DNA of 64,000 nucleotides, taken from assembly GCF_000761215.1 (NCBI RefSeq), contig NZ_CP009438.1, forward strand, positions 7,358,501 through 7,422,500, in the 5' to 3' direction. The DNA comes from Streptomyces glaucescens (GTDB lineage: Bacteria; Actinomycetota; Actinomycetes; Streptomycetales; Streptomycetaceae). Position numbers and translations under genes: made by a program. Shown here piece by piece: positions 33,947 to 43,246 of the stretch. Positions within the stretch are counted from its first letter, which is position 1, and every line of letters starts with the position of its first letter. The notes beneath the pieces are model-generated. The model did not search any database, was not told the origin of the DNA, and was given only the letters and a program-made list of their open reading frames with translations.

Positions 33947-34696
33947 TCAGGCGTTGTAGCCGCCGTGGGCGTCCAGCACCGCGCCCGTGACGTACGACGC
34001 GGCGGGGCTCGCCAGGAAGGCGATCGCCGCGGCGATTTCGTCGGGGTGCCCCATGCGTTGCAGAGACAGCGAGCTGACCAGGGCGTTGAGGGTCTCGGGG
34101 TCCGGCGGTTGCATGCCGCCCTCCATCAGTCCGGCCTCCACGACGTTGGCCGTGATGTTCCGGGGCCCGAGGTCGCGTGCGACGCCCATGGTGTACCTCT
34201 CGATCCCGGACTTGGTCGCCGCGTAGTCGGCAACGCCGGGGGTGCCGACCCGGGAGCCCAGTCCGGAACTCACCGTGATGATGCGGCCGCCCTCGCGCAG
34301 CACCCGGGAGGCGGCCCGGATGACGGCGATCACGCCGAGGTAGTTGGTGGCATGCATCCGGTCCAGTGCGGCGGTGTCGGCGTCCGGGTCGTCCACCGTG
34401 CCGGCCACCGAGATCGCCGCGTTGTTGACGAGGATGTCCAGGCCGCCGAAGTGCGCGACCACGTCGTCGATCAGCGCCGGCGCCCGGCTCGTGTCTGCCT
34501 GGTCGGACTGGAAGGCGACGGCCTTGGCTCCCTTGCCGTGCACCTCGTCGACGACGGCCTGCGCCTGCTTCTCGGAGCTGACGTAGGTGAAGGCGACGTC
34601 GGCACCCTGCTCGGCCAGCAGCCGTACGGTCGCGGCTCCCAGTCCGCGCGACCCCCCGGTGACCAGGGCGACCTTGCCCATGAGTGGCTTGCTCAT
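33947..34696 (-). CDS. Short-chain dehydrogenase/reductase
   Basis: 249 aa from ATG at 34696, eight bases after GAGG; a GTG nine bases earlier is the alternative. Classical SDR: TGGSRGLG cofactor motif (residues ~14-21), DILVNNAAIS, catalytic Ser in VSSGLGSRVG, and YAATKSG with catalytic Tyr and Lys. The arginine after the second glycine region suggests NADPH use. Divergent from an Rrf2 regulator across a clear operator, so likely induced by the signal that regulator senses. Confidence 0.93.
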   Translation of the reverse strand: MSKPLMGKVALVTGGSRGLGAATVRLLAEQGADVAFTYVSSEKQAQAVVDEVHGKGAKAVAFQSDQADTSRAPALIDDVVAHFGGLDILVNNAAISVAGTVDDPDADTAALDRMHATNYLGVIAVIRAASRVLREGGRIITVSSGLGSRVGTPGVADYAATKSGIERYTMGVARDLGPRNITANVVEAGLMEGGMQPPDPETLNALVSSLSLQRMGHPDEIAAAIAFLASPAASYVTGAVLDAHGGYNA

Positions 34697-34744
34697 TCTT
34701 CTCACCTCGTTGATTGACTCTTCCCGGCCAGTCGCAACGCTAAT

Positions 34745-34796
34745 TGTTACGACAGGCTATTGCAACCTTCACTGTTACGACTGCACTGTCGTAACA
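34745..34796. promoter_or_regulatory. Rrf2-type operator array
   Basis: TGTTACGAC occurs at 34745-34753 and 34773-34781, and its reverse complement GTCGTAACA at 34788-34796. The last two form a perfect 9-bp dyad with a 6-base spacer. The array lies between the SDR start (34696) and the Rrf2 start (34826). Confidence 0.78.
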
Positions 34797-34825
34797 TAAA
34801 ACGTTGCGGCCGAGAGGAGGGCTTC

Positions 34826-35260
34826 ATGAGTGCCAACAGCAGGTTGACCATTGCCGCCCACGCGCTGGCCTGGATCGGTCTCTACCAGCGCCAGGGCCAT
34901 GAGGTCGCCACCTCCGAGCAGATCGCGACCAGCGCGAACACCAACCCCGTGGTGATCAGGCGGCTGCTCGGCGAGCTGCGCAGGGCCGGGCTCGTGGAGT
35001 CCCGGCGGGGCGTGGGCGCGGGCTGGTCGCTGGCGCGCGAGCTGGAGTCGATGACTCTGCTCGACGTGTACGAGGCAGTGGAACCCGGCCCGCTGTTCGC
35101 GATGCACCGCACCACCCCGGACCAGGGATGCGTGGTGGGTTACGGCATCCAGCCGGCGATGCAGAGCATCTACGAGGGCATCGAGGAGACCCTGAAACAC
35201 GAGCTGGCCCGCGTCACGCTCGAGAACGTACTCCGGGCCGTACTCGCGGCACCTCGCTAG
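34826..35260 (+). CDS. Rrf2-family transcriptional regulator
   Basis: 144 aa from ATG at 34826 after GAGGAGG. The Rrf2 winged helix is clear: SRLTIAAHALAWIGLYQRQG, ATSEQIATSANTNPVVIRRL, LGELRRAGLVESRRGVGAGW, LARELESMTLLDVYEAVEPG. Only one cysteine (GCVVGYG) is present instead of the three that hold an Fe-S cluster in IscR/NsrR, so a cluster is unlikely; the protein is closer to the YwnA/CymR-like class. Confidence 0.92.
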   Translation: MSANSRLTIAAHALAWIGLYQRQGHEVATSEQIATSANTNPVVIRRLLGELRRAGLVESRRGVGAGWSLARELESMTLLDVYEAVEPGPLFAMHRTTPDQGCVVGYGIQPAMQSIYEGIEETLKHELARVTLENVLRAVLAAPR

Positions 35261-35300
35261 TACGGCAGCGGTGCTTCCCGTGACTGATGGCCAGGTCGGG

Positions 35301-35439
35301 CGTTGGCGCCGGCGAGCAGCAGCTGCGTGCCATTACCGCCGAAGGCCTCGGCGAGATGTACTTCCGCGACGGAGGCCGCCGCGCCCAGTGCCTGGAGGTC
35401 GAGTTCACCGACGTGGCACAGTTCGAGATCGACCTGTAG
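35301..35439 (+). pseudogene. C-terminal fragment, twin of 45350-45569
   Basis: Encodes GEQQLRAITAEGLGEMYFRD, RRAQCLEVEFTDVAQFEIDL and a TAG stop. The same C-terminus with few changes, including ~50 bases past the stop, is found at 45436-45620. No start codon or upstream part is present here. Family unknown. Confidence 0.6.
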
Positions 35440-35760
35440 CGCCGCGATGAAGTGGTCGGCACCCTCAGTCCGCCCGGTGGTGGCGGGTGAGGTGGGCGGC
35501 ACTGCGAGTATTCCGGCGACAGATGGGTCGGTGCACCCTTCAGGTGACCCACGAAGTGCAATTCTGGCCTCGCGCCCCTGAGGCGAGACGCCGTGCCGCC
35601 ACATCAGCCCGAACGAATGCAATCTCGGCGGGGTCGAGAACCTGCTCGCGCTGCCTGGCCGAGAACGACCGCCCGCCCCCGCCCGTCCCTCCAGGCGACA
35701 CTAGGCGTCGCGGGAGCCGGCCTTCAGGGATGAGGGCGTCCTGCCAACGGGCGCCGGGGA
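35440..35760. other. 321 bases without a supported gene
   Basis: Lies between the fragment above and the small membrane peptide gene; no motif or strong hairpin. Confidence 0.4.
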
Positions 35761-35928
35761 TCAGGGGCGGTAGATCATTTCGAGGAGGCCGGCGGCGATG
35801 AGCGTCCATGCGCCGATGGCGATGAGCCACCACCGGTCAGTGAGGGCGCCTGCTGTGACGAGGACGACGGCCCCGGTCATCAGGCTGATGATCCTGGACC
35901 GCATTCCCCATTTCCGGAAGGGTTTCAT
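35761..35928 (-). CDS. 55-residue two-helix membrane peptide
   Basis: ATG at 35928 to TGA at 35761-35763. The product begins MKPFRKWGMRSRIISLMTGA and has two hydrophobic segments (IISLMTGAVVLVTAGAL and WLIAIGAWTLIAAGLLEMI) split by TDRWW, giving a small hairpin with a basic N-terminus. It lies 53 bases after the APC transporter stop in the same direction and could be cotranscribed. Confidence 0.6.
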   Translation of the reverse strand: MKPFRKWGMRSRIISLMTGAVVLVTAGALTDRWWLIAIGAWTLIAAGLLEMIYRP

Positions 35929-35981
35929 ATCCCGAGTCCTGTCAGTAGTCCGGACGTTTTGGCGTCTGGTGGCCGGCGGGG

Positions 35982-37976
35982 TCAGCCGCCGACGTGGATG
36001 CCGGGGCGTCGGGTGGGGTCGGGTTCGTGTTTGCGGATGATCTCGCGGGTGACGGGGGCGGTGTCGCCGCGGCCGAGGAGGAAGTAGCGGAACATGTGGA
36101 CCAGCGGGCTGCCTTCGGCCCAGGCGAAGTAGCAGTGCGGCTGGATGCCGGTGGCGTCACGCAGGGCGAGAAGGATGGCGGCAATGGCGTTCGGAGCCGC
36201 TGGGGCGCCGGCGCGCAGGACGCGGTAGCCGTCGACTTCGACACCGTGCACGGTGAGGACTTCGCTGAAGTCGGAGGGGTCGACGACGTCGATCTCCAGG
36301 AACAGGACGTCGGCCCGGCCGGGGACGGGGTTGGTGTGGCGCTGTTCGTCTTCCTTGCCGGCGTACTCGGCCGCGTCGCCGGCCTGGCGGCGGTTGGCGA
36401 TGATGTTGATGGACTCGTCGTGAGCGAGGGTGTCGGAGATGAACCGGCGGGCGGTGGCGTCGAAGACGATGCGGTCGGCGCGCAGTTCGGTGGTGCGCGA
36501 GACGCGGGAGATCAGCGAGACGGCGATGATGCCGGCGATGAACACGCCGGAGATCGCGATGCCGTCGGGCTTGTCGACGATGTTGGCCACCAGGGCGTAG
36601 AACAGGATCGCGGTGAGCACCGCGAACCCAGTGCCCACCAGGCGCCGACCACGGCGGAACACGGAGACGGTGACGGCGAACGCTCCGGAGACCATCATGG
36701 CGAGGATGCCGGTGGCGTAGGCGCCGGCTTGTTTGTCGACGTCGGCGTCGAAGGCGATGGTGATGCCGATGGAGATGGCGGTGTAGACGATGACGACAGG
36801 GCGTACCGCCCGCCCCCATTCGGGGGCCATGCCGTAGTCGGGCAGGTAGCGGGGCACGATGTTGATAAGACCTGCCATCGCGGAGGCTCCGGCGAACCAC
36901 AGGATCAGGATGGTGCTGATGTCGTAGACGGTGCCGAATGCCTCGCCGACGTGTTCATGGGCGAGCCAGGCCAGCGCGCGGCCGTTGGCGGCCCCGCCCG
37001 GTTCGAACTCGTCCTCGGGGATGAGGACGGTGGTGACGAAACTGGCGGCCAGCAGGTAGACGCTCATGATGAGCGCCGCGGTGGTGAGCAGCTTGCGAGT
37101 GTTGCGGATCCTGGACTGCAGGCGCTGCTCGGGGCCGGTGCCTTCGGCGGCAACCAGCGGCATCATGCTCACGCCGGTCTCGAAGCCCGACAGGCCCAGC
37201 ACCAGCAGCGGAAACGCCAGCAGAGCCGGGCCCGCCAAGTCGCCGAACCCGCCTCCGGTGTCCGTGAGCGCGTCCGTCCATGCCGACAGAGCTCCGGAGG
37301 TGGTGAAGACATCGGCCAGGCCGACACCGATGATCACAGCGTTCAGTGCCAGGAACACCGCGACCAGCGGGATGGCCACCATGACCGCCTCGCTGAACCC
37401 CAGCAGGAACACCCCACCCAGGACCAGCAGCAGCGCCACGGTGAGGCCCACCTCGTGCCCGTGCAGGGCCTGCGGGAAGAACGGGTTCTCGACGACGTGT
37501 ACGGAAGCGTCCGCGGTGGACAGGGTGATGGTGATGATCCAGGAGGTGGCAACAAAGCCGAGCAGGACCAGGACGAAGAGCTTCCCCCACCAAAACGGCA
37601 GCAGATCTTCTAGCATCGCCACCGACCCCGCACCGTGCGGGCTCTCCCTTGCCACCCTCCGGTACATCGGAAGCATTCCCAGGAGGGTCAGCGCCACGAT
37701 CAGCAGCGTCGCCAGCGGGGAAACCGCCCCGGCCGCCAGCGCGGCGATCGCCGGCACGTAGGCGAGGCTGGAGAAGTAGTCGACGCCCGTCAGGCACATC
37801 ACCTTCCACCAGGTGTGCGGCTCCGTGTGCCCTTCCCCTGCGGCTGGTCCCACCGGCTGTACCCGGTGACGCAGCATCCACCGCGCGAACCCACCCGTGG
37901 GCTGGGCCCGCAGCGCGGGACTGTCCACCGCCTCCGGCACGACCGGCCCTTGTCCGTCCTTCACGACGTCCCCCAT
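35982..37976 (-). CDS. APC-superfamily amino-acid permease-like transporter
   Basis: 664 aa with about twelve membrane helices in residues ~55-500, then a ~150-residue soluble C-terminal region. APC features include the unwound first helix region KVMCLTGVDYFSSLAYVPAI and the LPLLVLGLSGFETGVSMMPL segment. ATG at 37976 directly follows AAAGGG; GTG at 37964, after GGGGGA, is an alternative start. The C-terminal part (ADVLFLEIDVVDPSDFSEVL) resembles cytosolic extensions of large APC permeases. Substrate unknown. Confidence 0.85.
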   Translation of the reverse strand: MGDVVKDGQGPVVPEAVDSPALRAQPTGGFARWMLRHRVQPVGPAAGEGHTEPHTWWKVMCLTGVDYFSSLAYVPAIAALAAGAVSPLATLLIVALTLLGMLPMYRRVARESPHGAGSVAMLEDLLPFWWGKLFVLVLLGFVATSWIITITLSTADASVHVVENPFFPQALHGHEVGLTVALLLVLGGVFLLGFSEAVMVAIPLVAVFLALNAVIIGVGLADVFTTSGALSAWTDALTDTGGGFGDLAGPALLAFPLLVLGLSGFETGVSMMPLVAAEGTGPEQRLQSRIRNTRKLLTTAALIMSVYLLAASFVTTVLIPEDEFEPGGAANGRALAWLAHEHVGEAFGTVYDISTILILWFAGASAMAGLINIVPRYLPDYGMAPEWGRAVRPVVIVYTAISIGITIAFDADVDKQAGAYATGILAMMVSGAFAVTVSVFRRGRRLVGTGFAVLTAILFYALVANIVDKPDGIAISGVFIAGIIAVSLISRVSRTTELRADRIVFDATARRFISDTLAHDESINIIANRRQAGDAAEYAGKEDEQRHTNPVPGRADVLFLEIDVVDPSDFSEVLTVHGVEVDGYRVLRAGAPAAPNAIAAILLALRDATGIQPHCYFAWAEGSPLVHMFRYFLLGRGDTAPVTREIIRKHEPDPTRRPGIHVGG

Positions 37977-38610
37977 CCCTTTCTCGTTTGCGCCCCAGGG
38001 GCAGCTTCAGTACCGCACAGCGCGTCCGGCGCCACGACACGATCATCGAGTATCCGCCCTGCCACAGCCGCCACTCACCGCACCCGGGCCAGGGCGGACT
38101 ACAGGCGCGCGCTAGGCATGGCTGGCGCCCGAACGGCAGCTGACCTAGTGCAGGACTGGTCAGAGCTGAGCGCCTGGCGTTCGGCTGTTTCCCGGTCCCC
38201 GTCAGCCGGGTCAGGCGGGATCGGCTGGGAGCGTCTCCAGCCAGCGGTCCAGCTGACACCTAACGACGTGCCGGTCGTCAAGGGGAGCGTCCCCAACTGC
38301 CCCGGCGACAGTGCCCCTTACTGTTCCCCGGGCCGCCCGTGCCCACCACCCCCCAGGCGACGTCGATCTGGCGCAGCACGGACGACGGGGCGACCATCAC
38401 CAAGGCGCTGACGCTGCCCCAGCAGTGAGCGGAGTATCCGAACTATGGCTGCGCCGGGACATGTTCGGAATCCTGTATGAGGCCGGGGTGTCGGGAACAC
38501 ACGCTTGATCGAGTACCGCCGCGTGCCGCTGAAGAAGCGGTGCGTCCTCCGTTTGCCGGTGTTGGATCCCGGTGTGAGCATGGTATGGGGGACCAGGGCA
38601 GGGAGCACCC
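37977..38610. other. 634 bases without a supported gene
   Basis: Divergent promoter region for the APC gene and the GMC operon. Several open frames have no motif. Confidence 0.4.
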
Positions 38611-41133
38611 ATGGCCAACGAACCGCACGACAGCCAGGACACCGCCGTCGTCGACACCGTCGTCGTCGGCTCTGGCTTCGGCGGGGCGGTCACCGCGTAC
38701 CGCCTCGCGGAGGCCGGCCGATCGGTGCTGGTAGCGTACCCACCGGGCGGCTTCCCCCGCAGCCCCGCCGACATGGCCCGCAACTTCTGGGACCCGAGCA
38801 ACGGCCTGCCGGGGATGTTCGGCATCTGGTCCTTCCGCGGCCTGGAAGGCGTCGTCTACAGCGGTCTGGGCGGTGGATCCCTCATCTACGCCAATGACCT
38901 GCTGCGCAAAGATGAACAGTGGTTCGTGCACGAGTCACCGCTGCCCGGCGGTGGTTACGAGAACTGGCCGATCGGCCGCGCCGACCTCGACCCGCACTAC
39001 GACCGGGTCGAGCGCATGCTCGGCAGCACGCCCTACCCGTACGCCGGCACCCCGAAAACCCTCGCCCTGCACCTGGCCGCACGCCAGCTCGGCCTGCCGG
39101 TGTTCCGGCCGCCGCTCGCCGTGTCTTTCGCGCCCCGGCCTGGCGCGCTGCCGGTGCCGGGCGCGCAGCTCACCGATCCCGGCTACGGCAATCTGCACGG
39201 TCTGCCCCGCAGCACCTGGCGGCTGGGCGGCGAGTGTGACGTCGGCTGCAACTACGGCGCGAAGAACACCCTCGACCACACTTGTCTGTCGGCCGCCCGC
39301 CACCACGGCGCCGATGTGCGCACCCGCTGCGAGGTGCGGGGCTTCACGCCCCGTGCCGGCGGCCGGGACGTCTCGTACGTCGTCCACGACCCGGCCCGGG
39401 AAGGCCGCCGTACGGCCACCGACCGGCTGCCCCAGCACCACATCGGCTGCCGCCGCCTGGTGCTGGCGGCGGGCACCTTCGGCTCGACCTATCTGCTGCC
39501 GCGCAACCGCGTGGCACTGCCCGGCCTCAGCGGGGCGGTGGGCACCCGGTTCTGCGGCAACGGCGATCTGCTCGGGATGGTGCTGCGCGCCACCGCCGGC
39601 GCTGGACGCGCCCGGCCGCTGCGACTGGACGGCAGTAGGGGACCGGTCATCACGAGCGCCGTGCGCGGCGGCGACGCGCTCGACGACGACGGCTCGACGG
39701 GGCGCGGGTTCTACATCGAGGACGCGGGCTACCCGGATTTCGTGGCATGGCTCGTCGAGTCGTCCCAACTGCCGGGCGGCGCCCGCCGGCTCCTCGGGTT
39801 CGGGCTACACCGGCTGCTGGCCCGGCTCGGCGTGGACCCGGCGTGCCGTGTCGGCGGGCAGCTGGCGCTGCTGCTCGGGCCCGCGGCGTTCTCCGCGACC
39901 TCGCTGCCGCTGTTGGGCACGGGACGGGATGTGCCGGACGGCCGGTTGCGGCTGCGCCGCGGTCACCTCGACATCGACTGGACGACGCTCACCTCACGCC
40001 CGTACTTCGACCGGGTCCGCTCCACCATGCGGGACATCGCGGGTGCGCTGGGCGGCGACTTCCTCGACAACCCGCTGTGGTGGTGGGGCAACCGAGTGAT
40101 CACCATGCACCCGCTCGGCGGCGCCCCCATGGGCCGGCACCCCGGGGAGGGCGTGTGCGACGACATCGGCGAGGTCTTCGGCTTCCCCGCTCTGCACGTG
40201 CTGGACGGGGCGCTACTGCCGGGCGCGGTGGGCGCGAACCCCTCCCTGACGATCGCCGCCGTCGCGGACCGGGCCTGCGACCGGATCCTGGACGGGAAGG
40301 CGGCGTCGCGTACGGCAGGTCGGGCGCCGGCAGGGCGTCCGGCACACGAGCGGCCGACGGCCGTCGGGACCGCGCTTCTCACGCCGGCCGAAGCCGCCCC
40401 GCCGGCCTCCGCGACGCCGGCCACCCACCCTGGACGCGGCCGCTCCGGCAGCCTCGCGGGCTCCACCGGCACCCCAGCGGGCTCCGCCCACACCCCGCCC
40501 GCCGAGCCGCCGACCAGCCTCAGCTTCACCGAGGAGATGAAGGGCCACGTCGCCCTCGATGTCGACGACCCCGAGCAGGGCCGCGCCCTCGGCCGCTCGT
40601 TGGGGCAGCGGCTGAGTTTCCGGCTCACCATCACCGCCCGCGATGTCAACCGCTTCGTCACCGATCCAGAGCACGCGACGGACGCCGTCGGCCACGTCGA
40701 CTGCGACATCGTCGGCGGTCGGCTGAAGGTGGAGCGCGGCTGGTTCGAGCTCTTCACCCGGGACGGCGACCCGAGCAGGCGGCGCATGCTGTACCGGCTC
40801 TACCTGCGCACACAGGAGGGCACTCCGCTCACCGGGCACAAGGACGTCCACGACGACCCCGGCGTCGACGTCTGGCCCGGCACCTCCACCCTGTACGTCC
40901 GCCTGCTCACCGGGCACACCCACCCCGACGAAGACCCCACCGCGACCGTCATCGGCGCCGGCGTTGTCGTCATCCGGATCGGCGACTGCCTCCAGCGGCT
41001 GACCACCTTCCGCACCACCGGCCCGCACCCGGGCCGTGCCATGGAGCGCTTCGGCAAGCTGTTCCTGGGCGAACTGTGTGCCGTCTACGGCGAGCGGCTG
41101 GCGCGCGCCGTGCCCTGGAGGGACAGGCCGTGA
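38611..41133 (+). CDS. GMC-type (cholesterol-oxidase-like) flavoprotein with extra C-terminal domain
   Basis: 840 aa from ATG at 38611 with GGGAG six bases upstream. Residues ~15-570 form a GMC oxidoreductase: VDTVVVGSGFGGAVTAYRLA (FAD dinucleotide motif), GLGGGSLIYAND, CDVGCNYGAKNTLDHTCLS, LVLAAGTFGSTYLLPRN, GTRFCGNGDLLG and MHPLGGAPMG ... LHVLDGALLPGAVGANPSLT. After a Pro/Ala linker, residues ~640-835 form a separate beta-rich domain (LSFTEEMKGHVALD, GGRLKVERGWFELF, FGKLFLGELCAVYG) seen on some bacterial cholesterol-oxidase-like proteins. Probably oxidises a sterol-like or other lipid alcohol. Start of a coupled three-gene operon. Confidence 0.87.
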   Translation: MANEPHDSQDTAVVDTVVVGSGFGGAVTAYRLAEAGRSVLVAYPPGGFPRSPADMARNFWDPSNGLPGMFGIWSFRGLEGVVYSGLGGGSLIYANDLLRKDEQWFVHESPLPGGGYENWPIGRADLDPHYDRVERMLGSTPYPYAGTPKTLALHLAARQLGLPVFRPPLAVSFAPRPGALPVPGAQLTDPGYGNLHGLPRSTWRLGGECDVGCNYGAKNTLDHTCLSAARHHGADVRTRCEVRGFTPRAGGRDVSYVVHDPAREGRRTATDRLPQHHIGCRRLVLAAGTFGSTYLLPRNRVALPGLSGAVGTRFCGNGDLLGMVLRATAGAGRARPLRLDGSRGPVITSAVRGGDALDDDGSTGRGFYIEDAGYPDFVAWLVESSQLPGGARRLLGFGLHRLLARLGVDPACRVGGQLALLLGPAAFSATSLPLLGTGRDVPDGRLRLRRGHLDIDWTTLTSRPYFDRVRSTMRDIAGALGGDFLDNPLWWWGNRVITMHPLGGAPMGRHPGEGVCDDIGEVFGFPALHVLDGALLPGAVGANPSLTIAAVADRACDRILDGKAASRTAGRAPAGRPAHERPTAVGTALLTPAEAAPPASATPATHPGRGRSGSLAGSTGTPAGSAHTPPAEPPTSLSFTEEMKGHVALDVDDPEQGRALGRSLGQRLSFRLTITARDVNRFVTDPEHATDAVGHVDCDIVGGRLKVERGWFELFTRDGDPSRRRMLYRLYLRTQEGTPLTGHKDVHDDPGVDVWPGTSTLYVRLLTGHTHPDEDPTATVIGAGVVVIRIGDCLQRLTTFRTTGPHPGRAMERFGKLFLGELCAVYGERLARAVPWRDRP

Positions 41134-43043
41134 ACCTCAAGCAGCTGCGCGCGCACGCCCGCGAGCTCGACTTCACCCCGTGCGAGCCGGTGCGCTGGCT
41201 GGCCCCGGCCTCCCTCGTGCGGACCGGCGTCATGGTGGCCTTGGCCGACGTATTCGCCGCATACGCGGACAAGCGGGAGATCCAGGGTACCCTCAGGGCC
41301 GAGCCCCTGCGGGCCCCGCTCGACGACCGCGGCGCGCGCGAACTGTGGATCGACTACGTCGCCGACCTCGGCGACGGCTTCGAGGCCACCGCGTCCGTGG
41401 CCTCGGCCCTCGCCGCCGCCGACGTCACGGTCCGCCGAGAGCGGCTACCGCGCGGCTCGATGCTCGTGCTCGGCGGCGACGAGGCCTACCCGGTGGCCTC
41501 GATGGCGCTCTACCGCGACAGCATGACCGGCCCTTATGCCTCCGCCCTGCCGGCCACCGAGGGGACCGGGCCGCTGATGCTGGCGCTGCCGGGCAACCAC
41601 GACTGGTACGACGGCCTCACCGCGTTCCTGCGGACCTTCGCCGTGCGCCAGCCCGTCGGCGGCTGGCAGACCCGGCAGACCCGCAGCTACTTCGCCGTAC
41701 GACTGCCGGCCAACTGGTGGCTGGTCGGCCTCGACAGCCAGCTCGGCGCTTACATGGACGACCCCCAGCTGGGCTACTTCCAGAGCCACCTCTCAGCCCG
41801 GCTGCGGCCGGGCGACGGGGTGATCGTCTGCTGCGCCGAACCCACCTGGGTTAAGTGCGCCGACGATGCCGACGCCTTCGACACCCTGCACTGGTTCGAC
41901 CGCAACGTGGTCCGCACCCGCACCGACCCGCGCACGGGCGAGCGGGTGCCCACCGGTGCGTCGATCCGGCTGTGGCTGACGGGCGACAAGCACCACTACG
42001 CCCGCTACGCCGAGCGCTTGCCCACGGATCCGCCCGAGCGTGCGGACCTCCCTCCGGATCCCCAGCGCCGGCAGATGGTGACCTGCGGTCTCGGCGGTGC
42101 CTACCTGGCGTCGACCCACACCCTGCCCCGCAGTTTGTCGCTGCCGCCGCCGACGACCCGGATGCGGGAGAAGGACGACCCTGCGGTGACCTTCACCCGC
42201 GCCGACGAGAGCACGTACCCTCGGGTTGGCGAGTCCCACCGGCTCGCCCGCCGTATCGCCGTGCCGTGGTCCCCGTACTGGCTGCCCCGGCGCAACCTCG
42301 GCTTCGCGGGGCTCACCGCGGCCGTGCACACCGCCGCCTTCCTCGTCCTCGGCGTCCTGTTCGCCGTGGCGCAGGACCGGCTCCAGCCCGTCGACGCCGT
42401 ACGGTACGGGGACGGCGGGGACCTGGGCCAGTTCACCGCGGTGATCGGCGGTGTCGTGCTGGTGTTGTGGTGTCTGCTGCGCCGGACATGGCGCCCGCGT
42501 CCGCCCCGGCCCCGGGCCGCTGATGCCGTACTCCTGCAGGCGGTGGTGGCGCTGGGGGTGCTCGCCGTCACCGTCGCGCTGCCGTTCCCCGGGGACTGGC
42601 CCGGCTGGGGTGTACTGCCGGTCTGTCTGGCGGTCGCCGCGGTGCTGGGCGCGGTGGCCGGCTCGCAGGCCTTCGCTCTATGGGTGCTGTCGGCGCGCGG
42701 CGGCGCCGTCGCCGACTGGCAGATGTCGGGGCAGGCCGTCGAGGACCACAAGGGTTTCCTGCGCCTGCACATCGCGCCGAACGGCGACCTCACCGTCCAC
42801 CCCTTGGTGCTCGACGGTATTTGCCGCCGCTGGGATCTGGCGGACGCACCAGGCGGCCGGAAAAGGGCAGTGCCTGCCGAGCCCCTCACCGTGCGGCTGA
42901 TCGAGGCCCCCGTCGTGATCGCCCGGGAGGCCAATCGCCATGACCGCACGACCCGAACCGAACCGGCGCGGCCACGGCAGCACCGACTCCCGGGCCGGGA
43001 CCGGCTCCGTCCGCCGCACGCCCACGCGCCCCACCTGCCGTGA
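41130..43043 (+). CDS. Membrane-associated metallophosphoesterase-like protein
   Basis: 637 aa from GTG at 41130 (GTGA overlap with the GMC gene; GGAGGGAC upstream). The N-terminal ~350 residues look like a calcineurin-type phosphoesterase: SMLVLGGDEAYPVAS, LALPGNHDWYDG (GNHD block), LVGLDSQLGAYMDDPQLGYF and LTGDKHHYARY (the GDxHH block). About four membrane helices follow (residues ~400-530), then a short soluble tail. The first metal-binding DxH motif of the canonical family is not obvious, so activity is uncertain. The stop overlaps the next gene by GTGA. Confidence 0.8.
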   Translation: MNLKQLRAHARELDFTPCEPVRWLAPASLVRTGVMVALADVFAAYADKREIQGTLRAEPLRAPLDDRGARELWIDYVADLGDGFEATASVASALAAADVTVRRERLPRGSMLVLGGDEAYPVASMALYRDSMTGPYASALPATEGTGPLMLALPGNHDWYDGLTAFLRTFAVRQPVGGWQTRQTRSYFAVRLPANWWLVGLDSQLGAYMDDPQLGYFQSHLSARLRPGDGVIVCCAEPTWVKCADDADAFDTLHWFDRNVVRTRTDPRTGERVPTGASIRLWLTGDKHHYARYAERLPTDPPERADLPPDPQRRQMVTCGLGGAYLASTHTLPRSLSLPPPTTRMREKDDPAVTFTRADESTYPRVGESHRLARRIAVPWSPYWLPRRNLGFAGLTAAVHTAAFLVLGVLFAVAQDRLQPVDAVRYGDGGDLGQFTAVIGGVVLVLWCLLRRTWRPRPPRPRAADAVLLQAVVALGVLAVTVALPFPGDWPGWGVLPVCLAVAAVLGAVAGSQAFALWVLSARGGAVADWQMSGQAVEDHKGFLRLHIAPNGDLTVHPLVLDGICRRWDLADAPGGRKRAVPAEPLTVRLIEAPVVIAREANRHDRTTRTEPARPRQHRLPGRDRLRPPHAHAPHLP

Positions 43044-43246
43044 CCACCGTAACGGAGGTGCAGCCCTTCACCGCCCGCGACGGCCGGCCGCTGACCGTCG
43101 TCCATGTGGAGGGCCAGCATCCGCCGACCCGGGGTCCGGTGCTCGTCGTGCACGGAGCGGGCGTACGCGCCGAACTCTTCCGACCGCCGTTGCCCAGGAC
43201 CGTCGTCGACGCCCTCATCGACGACGGCTGGGACGTGTGGCTGCTT
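43040..43246 (+). pseudogene. Alpha/beta-hydrolase gene truncated by an IS
   Basis: GTG at 43040 opens TTVTEVQPFTARDGRPLTVV, then GPVLVVHGAGVRAELF and VDALIDDGWDVWLL, the start of an alpha/beta hydrolase with the HGxG oxyanion-hole motif. The next bases are the left end of the IS at 43244, and the rest of the gene is not on the far side, so a deletion accompanied or followed insertion. Confidence 0.82.
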
